Part shown: piece after piece, positions 27,201 through 39,182 of the stretch
Layout of the letters: the number at the start of each line of letters is the position of its first letter
Numbering within the stretch: position 1 is the first letter of the stretch
Assembly (NCBI GenBank): GCA_963070105.1
Contig: OY718805.1
Location: 9,638,652-9,702,651, forward strand
Source of the DNA: Litomosoides sigmodontis
Taxonomy: Eukaryota > Nematoda > Chromadorea > Rhabditida > Onchocercidae
DNA length: 64,000 nucleotides
Direction: 5' to 3'
Made by a program: the position numbers and the translations under genes
Notes under the pieces: model-generated
Seen by the model: only the letters and a program-made list of their open reading frames with translations
The model's database searches: none
Told to the model about the DNA's origin: nothing

Positions 27201-30200
27201 AGCACTGATTATTTCACATTTCGTCCTTGAAAGTTTTGTGAAAACAAAAAAAAAAAAAAAAAAAAAGGGGAAATTGGTTAATTGACATTGACAAGTTCTT
27301 TTCATGGCCAATATAATACAGCCAACATATTGATATATTATTGTCGGCTGTTACAACGAAGGCGTTTCTTTTTTTCTCCTAATTTTCACCAAAAAGTTTA
27401 AATGAATTGAAAAGAGAGGGTAAGATCAGAATGGACCCGCTTTTACAATTTTGAAGATTTACAATCATTTTTTCCCTCACCCCTGCTTTCTCGCCTTCTC
27501 TCTCTCTCTCGCACTTGAAGTTTACTTTCGGCATGGGAAATTAAAAATTCAACAGCTGCAAATTACAGTATTAATCTCATTTAATTACTGCTAAATGTTT
27601 TAAGCTTACTTGCTCCAATCAAGATTAATTTAAACTTAAGTATTCGTGAAGACTAGCCAACTCGTACTGGTTTAGATAAGAAAAAAAATTATTAGAAAAA
27701 TTTTGCAAATTAATAAAATTACTATAAAATAATAAATTGTGGGAGAATTCCCAAAGTGTTAGCACTTGATTTTTGCTATAATTTTTCATCGCTGCAGTAC
27801 TTTCCTCAAGAAATTCGAGGAAATTAATAATTTGCATGAAAATCCCATTGTTTCATATAAATAGCAAAAATTTTACTACTTATATTTTAGCACAATGAAT
27901 TTGAAATTTATGAACGCTGATAATTTAATTAGAAATATTGTGATAAAAGATGTCCGATGAAAAGAGGACCACTTGAAACTGGAAATGAGAGGATTAAATT
28001 TAATTTCGTCGTATTAATCTAATGTTACAGCTAATTAAATTTTCTACTTCATTAGTGTAGTGTACAAGGCGTTATTGATAGAAGTTACTTTTTTTCGTGA
28101 TGAATTACAATTCATTTAATGCTCCATTGCCATTTACAGCTAGCTAGCTAGCTAGCTATTAGCAAATTACCGCATTATTTAGCAAGTGAAATTTGCTAAA
28201 TTGAAATTATTACAGTTCAAATAGAACCCAAATTATTTTGGTAAACAAAATATTCAACAAATGGAATTTAATACACTTTGAATATATTAAAATACTGTAA
28301 CAAAAAAAACATACATTTAACTAGTCAATAACAAATAATTTAAGTTTAATTAAACACACTTACATACACTATCATTGCTATATGTAAAAGTGTATGGTTA
28401 ATTTCATATTTCATATTATTCTGTCCTAAAATGCGAACCTAAATTGTCCTTAGTAACTGATGTGAATGACTTGCCGAACGCTTATGGGTATTTCGTAGGA
28501 AAAAAAATTAATTTGTTTAATTCGATGCTTTCTAGAAAGGGCAAAAATGCCACTTAAGTGCACTGACATTTGCATAATCCATCACTATCACTCACTCCGA
28601 CAAATAATTGAAATGTTATTGTTGAATTTTAAAACGAATAGAAAATTAATAATTTCAATTTACAGCACTCAATAATTCATCCATTTTATTGTTTCGCATT
28701 TTTGGAAGCAGCAAAAAAAAACTAAATTAATGAACTATGAAATGGAAAACGGAAAGGTGAAAAAATTAGAGCGAGAAGAAGGAACGTGTACCATTCTCTT
28801 CGTACCTCTCTCTTTTTTTCCCTTTCTCTTTGCACTTTTTTTTTTTCAATTTCGACCGTTCCAGTGCAAAAGTGAATTTAATTTTAGTTTTTTTTTTCTT
28901 TCTGCGCAAAATAATTCCTACCTTTTCCCACTCAATTGTTTCTTTTACTGTTCAACTGCGCCAGCACAGTTTAAAATTAAAAAGGCGAATAAATTCCCTT
29001 TCAATAATAACAATAAGCAAAAAAAAAAATGGTAATTAATTTCTGGCTAACCGAACATTTCCATTTTTGTCGCAATTTCAAAAGTTTTTTTGCTTGCAAA
29101 AAGAAAGAGTGAAAGTTTTTGCATCGTAGAAGTCTCGAGAATTAGCAGAATTGAAGCAAGCAACTGGCTTGCTCGTTTGCTCAGATATGTTTCAATTTGA
29201 ATAGATCAAGTGAAATTGATATAATTAACGCTGAATGATTTCACATATGTCACTTAATGAATTGATAGCATTACGACTTCATTACAAATACTGTAACGCT
29301 TCATACAACTTCTCACCCTTTCATCTTTTATCATTTCGCAATAATAAAAGGAAAAAATGGAAATGAATTTACAACATCAATTTAATCTTGAATGTTATAA
29401 AATACTCATCTAGATTTGAACTGCATTACTTATATTTGAAATGTTGCACTGACTGATTGCTGTACTACTACTGAATTACTTATTGAAAAAAAATTTTGAA
29501 TTACTTATAAATAAAAAATTACTTATAAATAAAGAACTACTTATAAATCACTTATAAATTAAGTTACTTATGAATTATTTTAAAAAAACTTATAAAAAAT
29601 TACTTATAAATCTGAATTACTTATAAATAAAAAATTTGAAATATTGTACTAAGGGAATTTCATCCAACAATTCAATTTATCCTTCAGTGAATTCGACAAT
29701 TAATGTTTCTGAAGTCAATTAAGTACACATGACTCTGCGTCCACTCATCCCTTTATGATGAAATAAAACTGACCAAATGACCAATCCCTCCTATTATCAC
29801 TCCTTTCGGCTCTATCAAAATGTAATTTGGTCAAAAATACGTACGCCAAATGGCGTAATAAGCCCCAAACAATTGCTATATATTATATAATGCAAAAGCT
29901 TCCCCAGCCACTTCCTACATCCGTTTCTTTCAAAGTTGCAACACTTTTTACTGTTTCCATCGAAATATGTGTTATGTGGCGTAAATGACACTTCAGCAAT
30001 GACTCAATGATTCACTTCAGTAATGCCTCAAACATTTATGAAAATAAAAATAACAAAATTTAGGCGGAGAATTTAAACTGATATTCGCTAGCTGAAATAT
30101 TGTAAAGTCATTTGAAATGAGTGAAAAGGGAAATTTTTGTGCAAGATAATTCAATTTAGAAATAAATTTTTTTTTAAAAAAAAAAGAGCTTGACAAGTAA

Positions 30201-31220
30201 TAAAATTTTGAAAAAGAAAAACTCAGACGTGCGTTCATGAATTGTGAAAATTTGTTAGATATTTAAGTTGCTCTTGGAGTTTTTCCTTCTTCAAATCTTC
30301 ACTTTCAAAATTAATTGCTGGATAGAAGATAAATTTTTAAATTTTTCTAAAAAATACATTTTGAGTTTATGTGAGAGTGAATGAAATTTGAAAATACGAA
30401 TTTAATGGATTTTTGCTGTAGCACTTTAAGGGTAATTAGTTAATGATTGGAGCGATAGAGATGATTATTTAACGTTTAAAAAGCAAATGATTGAAATTTC
30501 GATTAGACAGAAATAAATTAGCTGTCAATTGTCCTCTTCCACTCTACCCTTTTCTCCCTTCCGATTACTCTAATCACTTTTTCATTAAAATTTATTATTT
30601 CAACAAATTTCAACTGAATTGAATTGCCCTCTTACCTCATCATCAACAGCACAAACTTTCACGCCAAATACGGAAATCGATAATTGGACGGGAATTGTGG
30701 ATTTTCGAGGTGTGAACCGATCTAATCGTTGTGATACGGTTTCCAGATCGGTTCCCGGCACCGGAAACGATCCAAGCCACTGGAAATGAATCATTTATTA
30801 TTCAATTAAAACATCACTTCATGATAGTTCCTAACAATAGTTTTTAATGATAATTTTAATAATTTTTCGAATGGTAGTGATAATTTCAAGACAACTATTT
30901 CTTAATTTCGAAAGCAAAATTTAACTGTTACTATTTGTGTGGAAATTCATTTAAATATCATCAATTTAAGTAATTCAACAATGAAAATTCGAAATGTTTT
31001 AGCAAATTAGATTTCTCACTTTTATTTTTTTCTTAGCAAACAATTAGCGAAAATATCGCTCGCAGCACTTTTCCGCTTTTTTTTTTTGCTTTACTTTGTT
31101 TGATTTTGTTGAGGGAAGAAATTCTTATTTTTGCAATTTACATTTACAATTTACATACAATACAACGTGTGAAATGAAGCAAACCTCAACATTCCAGGTG
31201 AGCGAGAAACCAGGTCGCAT
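21271..31220 (-). CDS. PTB-SH2 adaptor protein (SH2D5-/Shc-like)
   Basis: Nine minus-strand exons sum to exactly 454 codons plus stop: 31185-31220, 30636-30779, 26728-26874, 25006-25401, 23309-23440, 23011-23077, 22259-22334, 21587-21758, 21271-21465. The PTB domain covers residues ~5-125 (FSLTWNVEWLGSFPVPG, VFGVKVCAVDDE, HEVAYIAREPSGQLYRRLCH, C-terminal helix VEEIESVLENAF). A Ser/Pro-rich linker follows, then a C-terminal SH2 domain (~308-430) with RITRALLEQSEGAFVVRFSE, HYLIIRNDHGFKLR and LVTHHSVMPEQLPCRLIF. Arg351 in FVVR is the phosphotyrosine-binding position. PTB then SH2 with no CH1 spacer motif resembles SH2D5 more than Shc; such adaptors link phosphotyrosine receptors to downstream signalling. 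An in-frame TGA lies just upstream of the chosen ATG, which encodes MRPGFSLTWNVE, so the first exon carries only 12 codons. Intron 2 is 3.76 kb and holds simple repeats. The protein family is clear; one-to-one orthology is inference. Confidence 0.85.
28138..28158. repeat. (AGCT)n self-complementary microsatellite
   Basis: Five tandem AGCT units plus one base (21 nt) in intron 2 of the PTB-SH2 gene. The unit is its own reverse complement. Confidence 0.95.
29487..29636. repeat. degenerate ACTTATAAAT tandem repeat
   Basis: About ten imperfect copies of TTACTTATAAAT with variable spacing lie in intron 2 of the PTB-SH2 gene. Spacing is irregular, so this is simple-sequence expansion rather than a fixed-period minisatellite. 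Confidence 0.8.
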
Positions 31221-31278
31221 ACGTGCCGTTGAGAATTTCGTTCAGAGCAATGAAAGTGGAGCAAAGAGAAGAGGAAGA

Positions 31279-31824
31279 CAGAGAGAGAGAGAGAGAGGGA
31301 GAGGGAGAGAGACGATCGACCGTTGTCCGATGTTGTGGAATGGATCAGATTGTTGTAGGCGGCGGAAATGGAATATGAACAACAGGTGGGCGACACTCTT
31401 CGCAACAACTAAAACAATTGCGGCAGAATGGCTTCAAGCAATAATAGCAGCGGCAGCGGCAGCGGCAGTCGCAACAGTTGCGGCAGTTGTAGTAAGAATG
31501 TATGATAAATGAAATTAATGATGAGAACTGATGTGATCAGCAGCGTGGCGCTTCATTCCTTTCAACTTCTACCACTACAGGATGAATATTATTTGGTCCC
31601 ATCTATCACTACCGCTACTACTACTGCTGTTGCTGCAGCTGCTGCTACTGCTACTACTGTCGCTGCTGCAGTTGCTGCTTCGAGAAAAAAAATCTGACCT
31701 TTTTTCCAAAAAAGCCTTATTGTGTTGTGATACGCAATCATACAGTCGTCGTCATATGTGACGTGCTGAGGGAACGGTTGACTACTACAGTAGACACACA
31801 CACGCACACACACGCACACACACA
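31279..31824. repeat. cluster of microsatellites upstream of PTB-SH2 start
   Basis: Four separate simple repeats: (GA)n at 31279-31312, CAG/CGG-type triplets at 31447-31490, CTG/CTA-type triplets at 31608-31680 and (CA)n with CG interruptions at 31793-31824. The (GA)n reads as (TC)n on the gene strand about 60 nt before the ATG. The triplet runs create Ala/Val-rich frames on both strands that are not genes. Confidence 0.9.
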
Positions 31825-32659
31825 AGTACGATTTGACCGTAATCACTAAATAACGAACGGTTGCGACCCATTTGAAAATTGTTCAAAAAAAGTCAAAAAT
31901 GAAAACTTACACTTTGCGATGCGATGAGCGACGGATGCGGGGAGGAGAGAAAATGACGAATATTTGCATATTTTCAGCGGTAAAATTCATTTACAGCTTC
32001 AAATACGTAATTAAAATGTTAATTTCGATTTTTACAATTACATTTGCCTTTTTCACTGAATTAATTTTCCACTTTTTTCAACGACCAATTTAACTTTCAA
32101 TTTTATATTGCAAAATTTGCTTCTAACATACTCTTACCTATCTTGTCAGATGGAACATTATTCCTATCATAAAATTACAATGCAAATTTTTAAGCAAATA
32201 AAATAAAAATGAAATTGGTGGTGAATTAATAATTGAAAACATTTTTCTTACCAATTTTTAAACACTGCACAATTGCGTATTCATTTCATCATTTAAATTC
32301 TTCTCTATTTCTTTTTCCTCCATTACAAATTAAATTAATAAAAAGAAATTTTTTTTTTTAAATTTAACAACTTTATGCTTCACCTCCTGCAATTGCTTCA
32401 TTTAGATGGAATAATTTACTTTTTATAATTTTTTTTTCAGCCTTCAACATTTTGATATTTTCTTCAAATTTACTATTACAGCAATTTTACACACTTTTTT
32501 TCGTCCTTTCCTAACCGTATCAACGATGAAAACGATAATGAAACGAACGTTTGACTATTTATGCCTCACGCGATCGTTACATTCCATCAAATTGCATAAA
32601 ATATGAAAGAGTAGCAGCAATATGAGCCGTAACATTTAAACTGACCGAAAAAAAAAATT

Positions 32660-32699
32660 GAGAGAGAGAGAGGGAGTAGGGAGAGAGAGAGAGAGGAGA
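32660..32699. repeat. (GA)n microsatellite
   Basis: AG/GA dinucleotide runs interrupted by GGGAGTAGGG, a second purine tract about 1.4 kb upstream of the PTB-SH2 start. Confidence 0.9.
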
Positions 32700-35600
32700 A
32701 AAAAAACAGTATGCGATAGTTTTACGATGTCAGCAAGGAAAAATTTTAAGCGAAAATGAAGAGATAAATTACAACTGTCAATAACTTCTTCCTTTTTGTT
32801 GAAATTTTTCAGACTGACAAATGCACTAATAATTTTCGTTTTTTGTTAAATATAAATTTTTTAAATTATTCTAAATTAAAATTATTTCATGTAACATTTT
32901 ATAAATTTTAAACTTCTAGAAAAATTTTTGTTTAATTGTTTACAAGGGTTTTTGTATTACTTATAAATGTAGTTAAATGTTGTAATTTCGCATTTCATTT
33001 AATTTTCATTAGAATGAAAAAAAAAACGAAAAATTAACAGCCGCAAATACTTCTATTGAAATTTAAAAAAAAAAAGACAAAACATCCAGTAACTTGTTTT
33101 TTGTAAAATTTTATATTTCATTTTTATTTCTAATAAAATACCATTTAATATTGTCCTTTGCTTTGTTATTATTAACGGCATGCGTGTGAAATGAGAGGGC
33201 GCAACAGCTGTTTACGTCGACATGCTATGCTTTCTTTAAATCGCCTTAGTATTGAATTTAAAATCATTGAAATTATTTGAATAAGAGCAACAAAGACAAC
33301 GAGTTCAGTGATAATATTAGCTAGTCTAGTCTAATGACGATGTAAGCTAGTCTAGTGATAATCTTCACCTGATTATTTGTTATTTATTAAAATTTCAAAT
33401 GTTTTACAATGATTATACTGCCACATCATCACTGGATCAATTAATTAATTCGTCAAAGATTAAGTTTGATATCAATTGTCTAAAATTTTCCAGTAATCAC
33501 AAATAATTTTGAAGCCATTTAAATAATATTAATTGTAACATATGACAAGTAAAAAGTTAACTGAAGATTTATCTATTACAAATAAGTGAAAAAAAAATAG
33601 AATCAATAAATTAAACCATAATTGATGAAACAATTAATGCAAGATAGTGTTATTATACGTTAATATAGTAAGGACAGTGACCTGTAACATCAAACAATTA
33701 GCATGATTTCTTAAAATTAACAAAAAATTCCTTTTATCGCTTTTTCTTAGAAATTGAAATATTCATTTTCAGTATTATTAATTACTTTTTCTAAATCTTT
33801 CCTTTCTTCTGCCGCCATTTGCCAGGATTACTGTCATTTCTTAACAATTTGAAATAATTGCAAGAAAATTGCTGTCACACAAACAGCGATCCATGGAAAT
33901 TGAATAATTTTTGTTTTTATCTTGTTTGCTTATTTCCTCATGCAATGAATGAAATCTCGTTTTTTTAATTATTTACTTATCAATTATTTTTTTGTTCATT
34001 CGAACAAATTTATTCATTTATCAGTCAAACCGAGAGAGGAAAGAGAAAAATAATTGCTCAAAGAACTGCTAGAAATTTACGATCTGAATTTTTTGTCAAA
34101 CAAAATTGAATTTAATTGTTTAAGTTTCGATACAAAATTTGAACAAATTACGCACGAAATTGAATTAATTCCATGGTAGGAATGCAGCAAATGATCGTTC
34201 CATCGCTGATATTTCAATAGGCAACAACTTAATGTAATTTCCAAAGTGACTAACAGTTACACCGATTGACTTATCAATTTATCCTCCTCATCTCACCTGA
34301 ACTAATTAATTCTTTTTGGTGCAATTTATTAATTAAATGACCTATTTTATTAAATTATTGGTTCTGTGCAACCAGTCATACCGTTATTATCAATTTGTAA
34401 TAGTTTGAAAAAAATTTATTATTATAAAAATTATTGCAAAAGAAAATTTGTTTTTTTGAAAGAGAAAATTTCACAGCACACATAGAGCAGAAAAAGTAAG
34501 GGAGAGGAAAAAATTAAAAGCAATTGGACTTATATGCTAATTATTTTGAAGTGTGGCTGATAAGATAGCATGAAATATGATAGCTCTGAAGGTGTGAAAT
34601 ATTTTCACTGATGAAAGATGCAAAATTAATTAAATGCTCAATGGATGGTTGTGCTGTTGATGGGAATTGATTTCTTCACAAACGAGTGACCACCACCCGA
34701 TGGTCATCTTGCAATTGAAACTTAATCCCAAGCTGATAAACGTGTGATAGACAAACTTAGGCTTAGCAAGACATTCATTGTTGTGCCCCCTTGCTGAACA
34801 GCCCGAGACGAATTTCCTCGCGTCGTCAATTACATTTGCATAAAATTCCACTTTCTTGCTGTCAACTTAACCTAAAAATATTTCATGTGAGCTTTGCAAA
34901 TTAAAATTGTAAACTTTCATTCAAAATTAATTTTTAACTGAGTTTACTAAATTGTTCACCACTACAATTTGTTAATTAATTGCAATTCTAATTTTTAAGA
35001 AATAATTGCATTAAATTAATACTGAAACATGAAGTGTTTGCCGACATTGGTCATAGGTTAATAATTTAGCATTAATTGTATTTTGCCACATAGCGGATCA
35101 GGCCACGTCAACAATCAAAATATCATAGACGCAATTTAATTACTCCCGCTAACGATGAATTATCAAATTTTTATTTTAAATTTACAGTTGAATTTAAATA
35201 AATGATTGAAATTTTTAAAAGTGAACTAATAAGATATGAATAAAAGACACTGACACAAATTTTCAAATTAATCGACATATTACTTGCGTCGCAAGGATAT
35301 TCGATGCAGCTTGTCAGTGTCAGTGGAACTTACAACATTTATACCTGCTCATTTCAAACTGCCCATAGCTTTTTTAAAAGTACACAAGATTCACTCCTAA
35401 CTCTCTCTCTAAGCTCTATGCCGCTTTAAAATGATGCTTCGCCTCTCCTTCCACTCACACTCCTCAATCTCTCTTGTTTTTCAACGCAAAAAAAATTTAT
35501 CATCATCGAACGAACATGCACATATCAGCGAAATATTAGTTGCAAATGCTATTGCACTATAATTGAGCAATGCAGCAATACTGCTAACGGTATAAATAAT

Positions 35601-37017
35601 ATAGTAAAAATATGGAAACGATCGAAATATTACAATAGGAACCGGTGATGGAGGACTGATAGATATTCTATATTTGCTTCTATTAGTAGCATCGTATGAT
35701 TTGAAGAAAAAAAGAAACTACACATTCTTCATATCAGAGAAATGTGCAGCAAAAATTACAACTGTTCATGTATTTAATAGGAAATGAAATGAAACTTGAA
35801 ATGATGAGTTTGTGTAGGAAGATGATGCTCAAACGTACTACTACGGTTGAATACAATAGTGGATTGAGATTGTAACAACTTACAGGAAAAGCCCACTGTT
35901 ATATATTTCTCTTCATAACGTGTCATTATGCTTCATCAAAGATCATCAAAATTGCATTAATCTTCGACCTTAAACTTAAACAATGCACAAATTTTATTGG
36001 GTTTGAACGAATTCAAACAGTTCGTTGTACGATATTACACATGGTTCTGTAACTTCTATCACTAATTTCACATTCTTTTACCACAGTTCCCGACATAAAT
36101 TAAAGACTACTGGGTATGCATTCTTTTCTTAAATTAACAAAAATTTAAAGTTCCCGATTAACGTAATTATATTATGTTATAACATAGTTATAAATCACGT
36201 TTCCATCAATACTGAAGTATCCATATCAATTATACAGTTCAAATCTTTTAACTTTTCTCCATCAAATATTATATTGGACATTCACACCGCATAGTAACTA
36301 CAAAGAGACAAAAAGTAAAAGTAGATGCTAAATTTACACTTCATGCAAGCAATGATTGACTACACGTTTGAGGTATTAGTAGGAATATCATGATTCATCA
36401 TCAACGCGCAAATTTTTGTGCAATTCTAAGTACTTTTCCGACTGATTTTAACAAATTACTAGAAAATATAACTAAAATTTATCTAAATATTGAAGCACGT
36501 ATTTTTCATGGTATTCCCACATCACTTGTGTTATCGCTGAATCCCACTACAACTGCAAAAACACAGATTTTCAAACCTAACGATTCCTTAATGAAATGAA
36601 ACGTTTCAGTTTGAGTCGGGCAGATGCAGACAAACATTTATGGAAATCAGTATATTAAAATCAAATTGTCTTAAGTCTAACATGCGCTACAACAAGTTTC
36701 GCAATGAATGCTGTGAAATAAGCTACAGTTTATAATATTTCTTACATAAGAGAAAAAAGTAAGATGAATCACAATGATCCCGAATACCTATTACCATGTA
36801 AACTTTATGATTCATTAATCAGTCTTCCAGTTTATTATTGTAGCATATTAAATATCCCGTTCTCGGCTAAAATTCCAAACAATAAAGAGAAATATAATTA
36901 CATATGTATACACGAGCCGAACAATAACTGTAACTGTGAAGGGTTAACCGCGTATCCATGTCCATGGGCATTATAGTCATGCGAGGTAGGAAGCTTTAAT
37001 CATATAGTTACATACTT

Positions 37018-38078
37018 TCAAGTACCTTTGAAACCCGAAATTCCATTGCTCAATGCACTAAGCTTGTTGCTAAGCTTATTAGCAAACTGATTCCGGAATT
37101 CCGGTGATATTACATTTAGAAGCTGATAAATTGTTTCAAAATAACGAGTGTGCAAGCCGAGCTGTCGATAATCACCGTTCATACTATCGTGACGATCTGA
37201 TGCAACACGCCATCCACGGTGTGTCAATTCAATACAGTACGTACGGTCTGATAAATTATCGCCATAATTAATAAAGCTACATTAGGCAAAATCCAAAATC
37301 GACACATTGTCGCAAAACGTTATGTGATATCACGCATAGTTTACTAACTGCATAAATCAACCTGATGAATAAAAAGTACCATCGGGTACATGAAAAGATC
37401 CTCATCCTCACATCATCTACAAATTGAAAAAAAAATACAACACTTTAAGAAAAATGGATAAACGAATGGAAATACCTTCCAACGTAATGAGGTTCATAAA
37501 AACCAAGTCAGCAGTTCTTGGTAATGATTCTGGCAATGATATCATTCGAACGGCAAAGCCAATTTCACGAATGGCAGCAAGAGCTTCTTTTTCCAAAAGC
37601 GAATCACCCAAGCCAAAATTTGCACACTGTTCGGCAATATCACTGCAAAATATGGTTCGCATTACTTATGAATGACTGATTACTTTACGAGACAAATCTC
37701 TTTTTGTCCAATAAGAAAATGTAAAAGGCTTTGCCACATAGGTACACATCAAGTCTGATCACGTGGAACAACAGGTATTGTTATGAGTAAGCTAAGGAAT
37801 GAAATGAACGGGTGTATTACTTTTCTCACTACTGTATAAGCAATGATTTCATAACTAAACGTAATATTTCTTTAATCCTTTCCCACACAACACTCACAGC
37901 AAGCATAGCTGTTGCATTGTGCTATGCTTGCACTTGCCCTACACACTGCAACGGTTGAAATGCTGTCAAATTTATACTTCAACATATCCGCAGTTTGTAC
38001 CGACGATAACGTTGACGCTGGCACTTTCCTGCTACCACCGCTATCTTCCGAACTGAGTTCCATACCGGAGCCATCCAT
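37018..38078 (-). CDS. GSKIP: GSKIP-domain protein (GSK3-beta interaction protein homologue)
   Basis: Three minus-strand exons: first exon 38078 down to a donor near 37945 (alternative 37894), then 37476-37642 and 37018-37247. With donor 37945 the product is 176 aa. The N-terminus MDGSGMELSSEDSGG is acidic and variable. The GSKIP domain follows: EKEALAAIREIGFAVRMISL, DLVFMNLITLE, RTYCIELTHRGWRV, HTRYFETIYQLLNVISPEFR and NKLSALSNG, aligning along the whole of human GSKIP including its C-terminal GSK3-binding helix. Human GSKIP anchors PKA and inhibits GSK3-beta; only GSK3 docking is suggested here by the conserved C-terminal part. Exons 2 and 3 are secure. The exon 1 donor is inferred from phase only, and a seven-codon upstream ORF sits just before the start. 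Confidence 0.85.
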
Positions 38079-39182
38079 TTGCTGACTATTGTCTACCAAC
38101 AAGCATCGACTTTTCACTAGAAACAACAGATCTAATTATATAATGTACCCGTAAAATGAAATAATTAGATTCCTAGCACCAAACAGTTTACGCCTAAATA
38201 TGAAACCAAACATATCGTGAAAATTAAAGAATAAAAATGAAACATCTCACTTCGATGAGAGATAGTCGCGCTGACAAATTTCCTCATCAAAAAACACACG
38301 CACGTAGACACGTACTACACACGCACAAAAGTGGAAGGCAATGAAGAGTGTTGGAAATGAGCGGCACGAAACTGTGATGGTACAACGTCTATCACCAAAA
38401 CAATGTCTATTACCACCTGCTACGTAGGAAACGAACGTACGCCACCCACCCCTGCCTCCTGCAACCCGAAAGTAAGCTTAGCAATGATGCTGAACAATGA
38501 ATGACAGGAATATACCGCTACATTCGTGATGCCTGGGTTCTCTCAAATTTCGCAATACTTTCATTTCGTTTTTCTAGCGAAGTGTTTGGAGGATGCGACT
38601 TGTGCGTATCGGTACTGCTGTTCTGATGCCGACGTCACTCTAATATTACACGGTGCTACAGTTTCTTTGCATACGTACTTTACGTGATATTGTTATCAGT
38701 TACGTGGTATAATCTTATGAGGCAGATGATTATCTTATATGGGGGAGGGGGGGCTTTCATTGTTAATAATAGGTTAATGATTATGAAAATGAATAAATTT
38801 TTCTCAGACAATAATGTTTGCATTGCCAACAATGATGCGGGGTTTTTGTTTTGTCTTATAAATAGGTAATGATTAAATATATGTTACAAAGGTGCTAGGA
38901 TGCATCTTAAGAGGTAATACTTAATAATTTATCAGTTATTTGAAACCTGATAAATTTGATTACTTTGATACTTTTTGTGCGAATTATTAAGAAAAAAAGC
39001 ATAGCCAGTTCTTTAGAATGGATTAACTGTGATTGGATTTGATGCATTTAAGACTAGTTTGAATGTTTTCGGGACAGTGCGTTAGAACGAAACTTGATTC
39101 TTGAGCCGTGTAGAAACTAAAGTTTGAATGTATTTTTTAGAGTTGTGTACTGCTGTAGCACAAGTTCGTTGCCTTCTTCTGT
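38079..39182. promoter_or_regulatory. shared divergent promoter region, GSKIP and prp-38
   Basis: About 1.1 kb separate two head-to-head start codons, so both promoters must lie here. The stretch is more GC-rich than most of the window around 38280-38480 and includes a G-run at 38741-38753. No gene or defined site can be assigned. Confidence 0.4.

Larger units (their letters stand above)
31221..37017. other. 5.8-kb intergenic region upstream of PTB-SH2 gene
   Basis: This should contain the PTB-SH2 promoter and 5' UTR (minus strand) and the GSKIP 3' UTR at its right end. The first 600 bp carry dense microsatellites. The remainder is AT-rich; open frames such as 36390-36599 and 36764-36976 show no family features and no consistent splice sites. 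No tRNA-like cloverleaf was noticed. Confidence 0.45.

Noticed and set aside
28730..29039. 101- and 69-codon Phe/Lys-rich frames
   Set aside because: Low-complexity poly-T/poly-A translation in an intron; no gene features.
31096..31846. Several Ala/Val- or Ser/Leu-rich frames on both strands
   Set aside because: They are translations of the GA, CAG/CTG and CA microsatellites.
36764..36976. 70-codon plus-strand frame downstream of GSKIP
   Set aside because: No recognisable motif, no splice partners, AT-driven composition.
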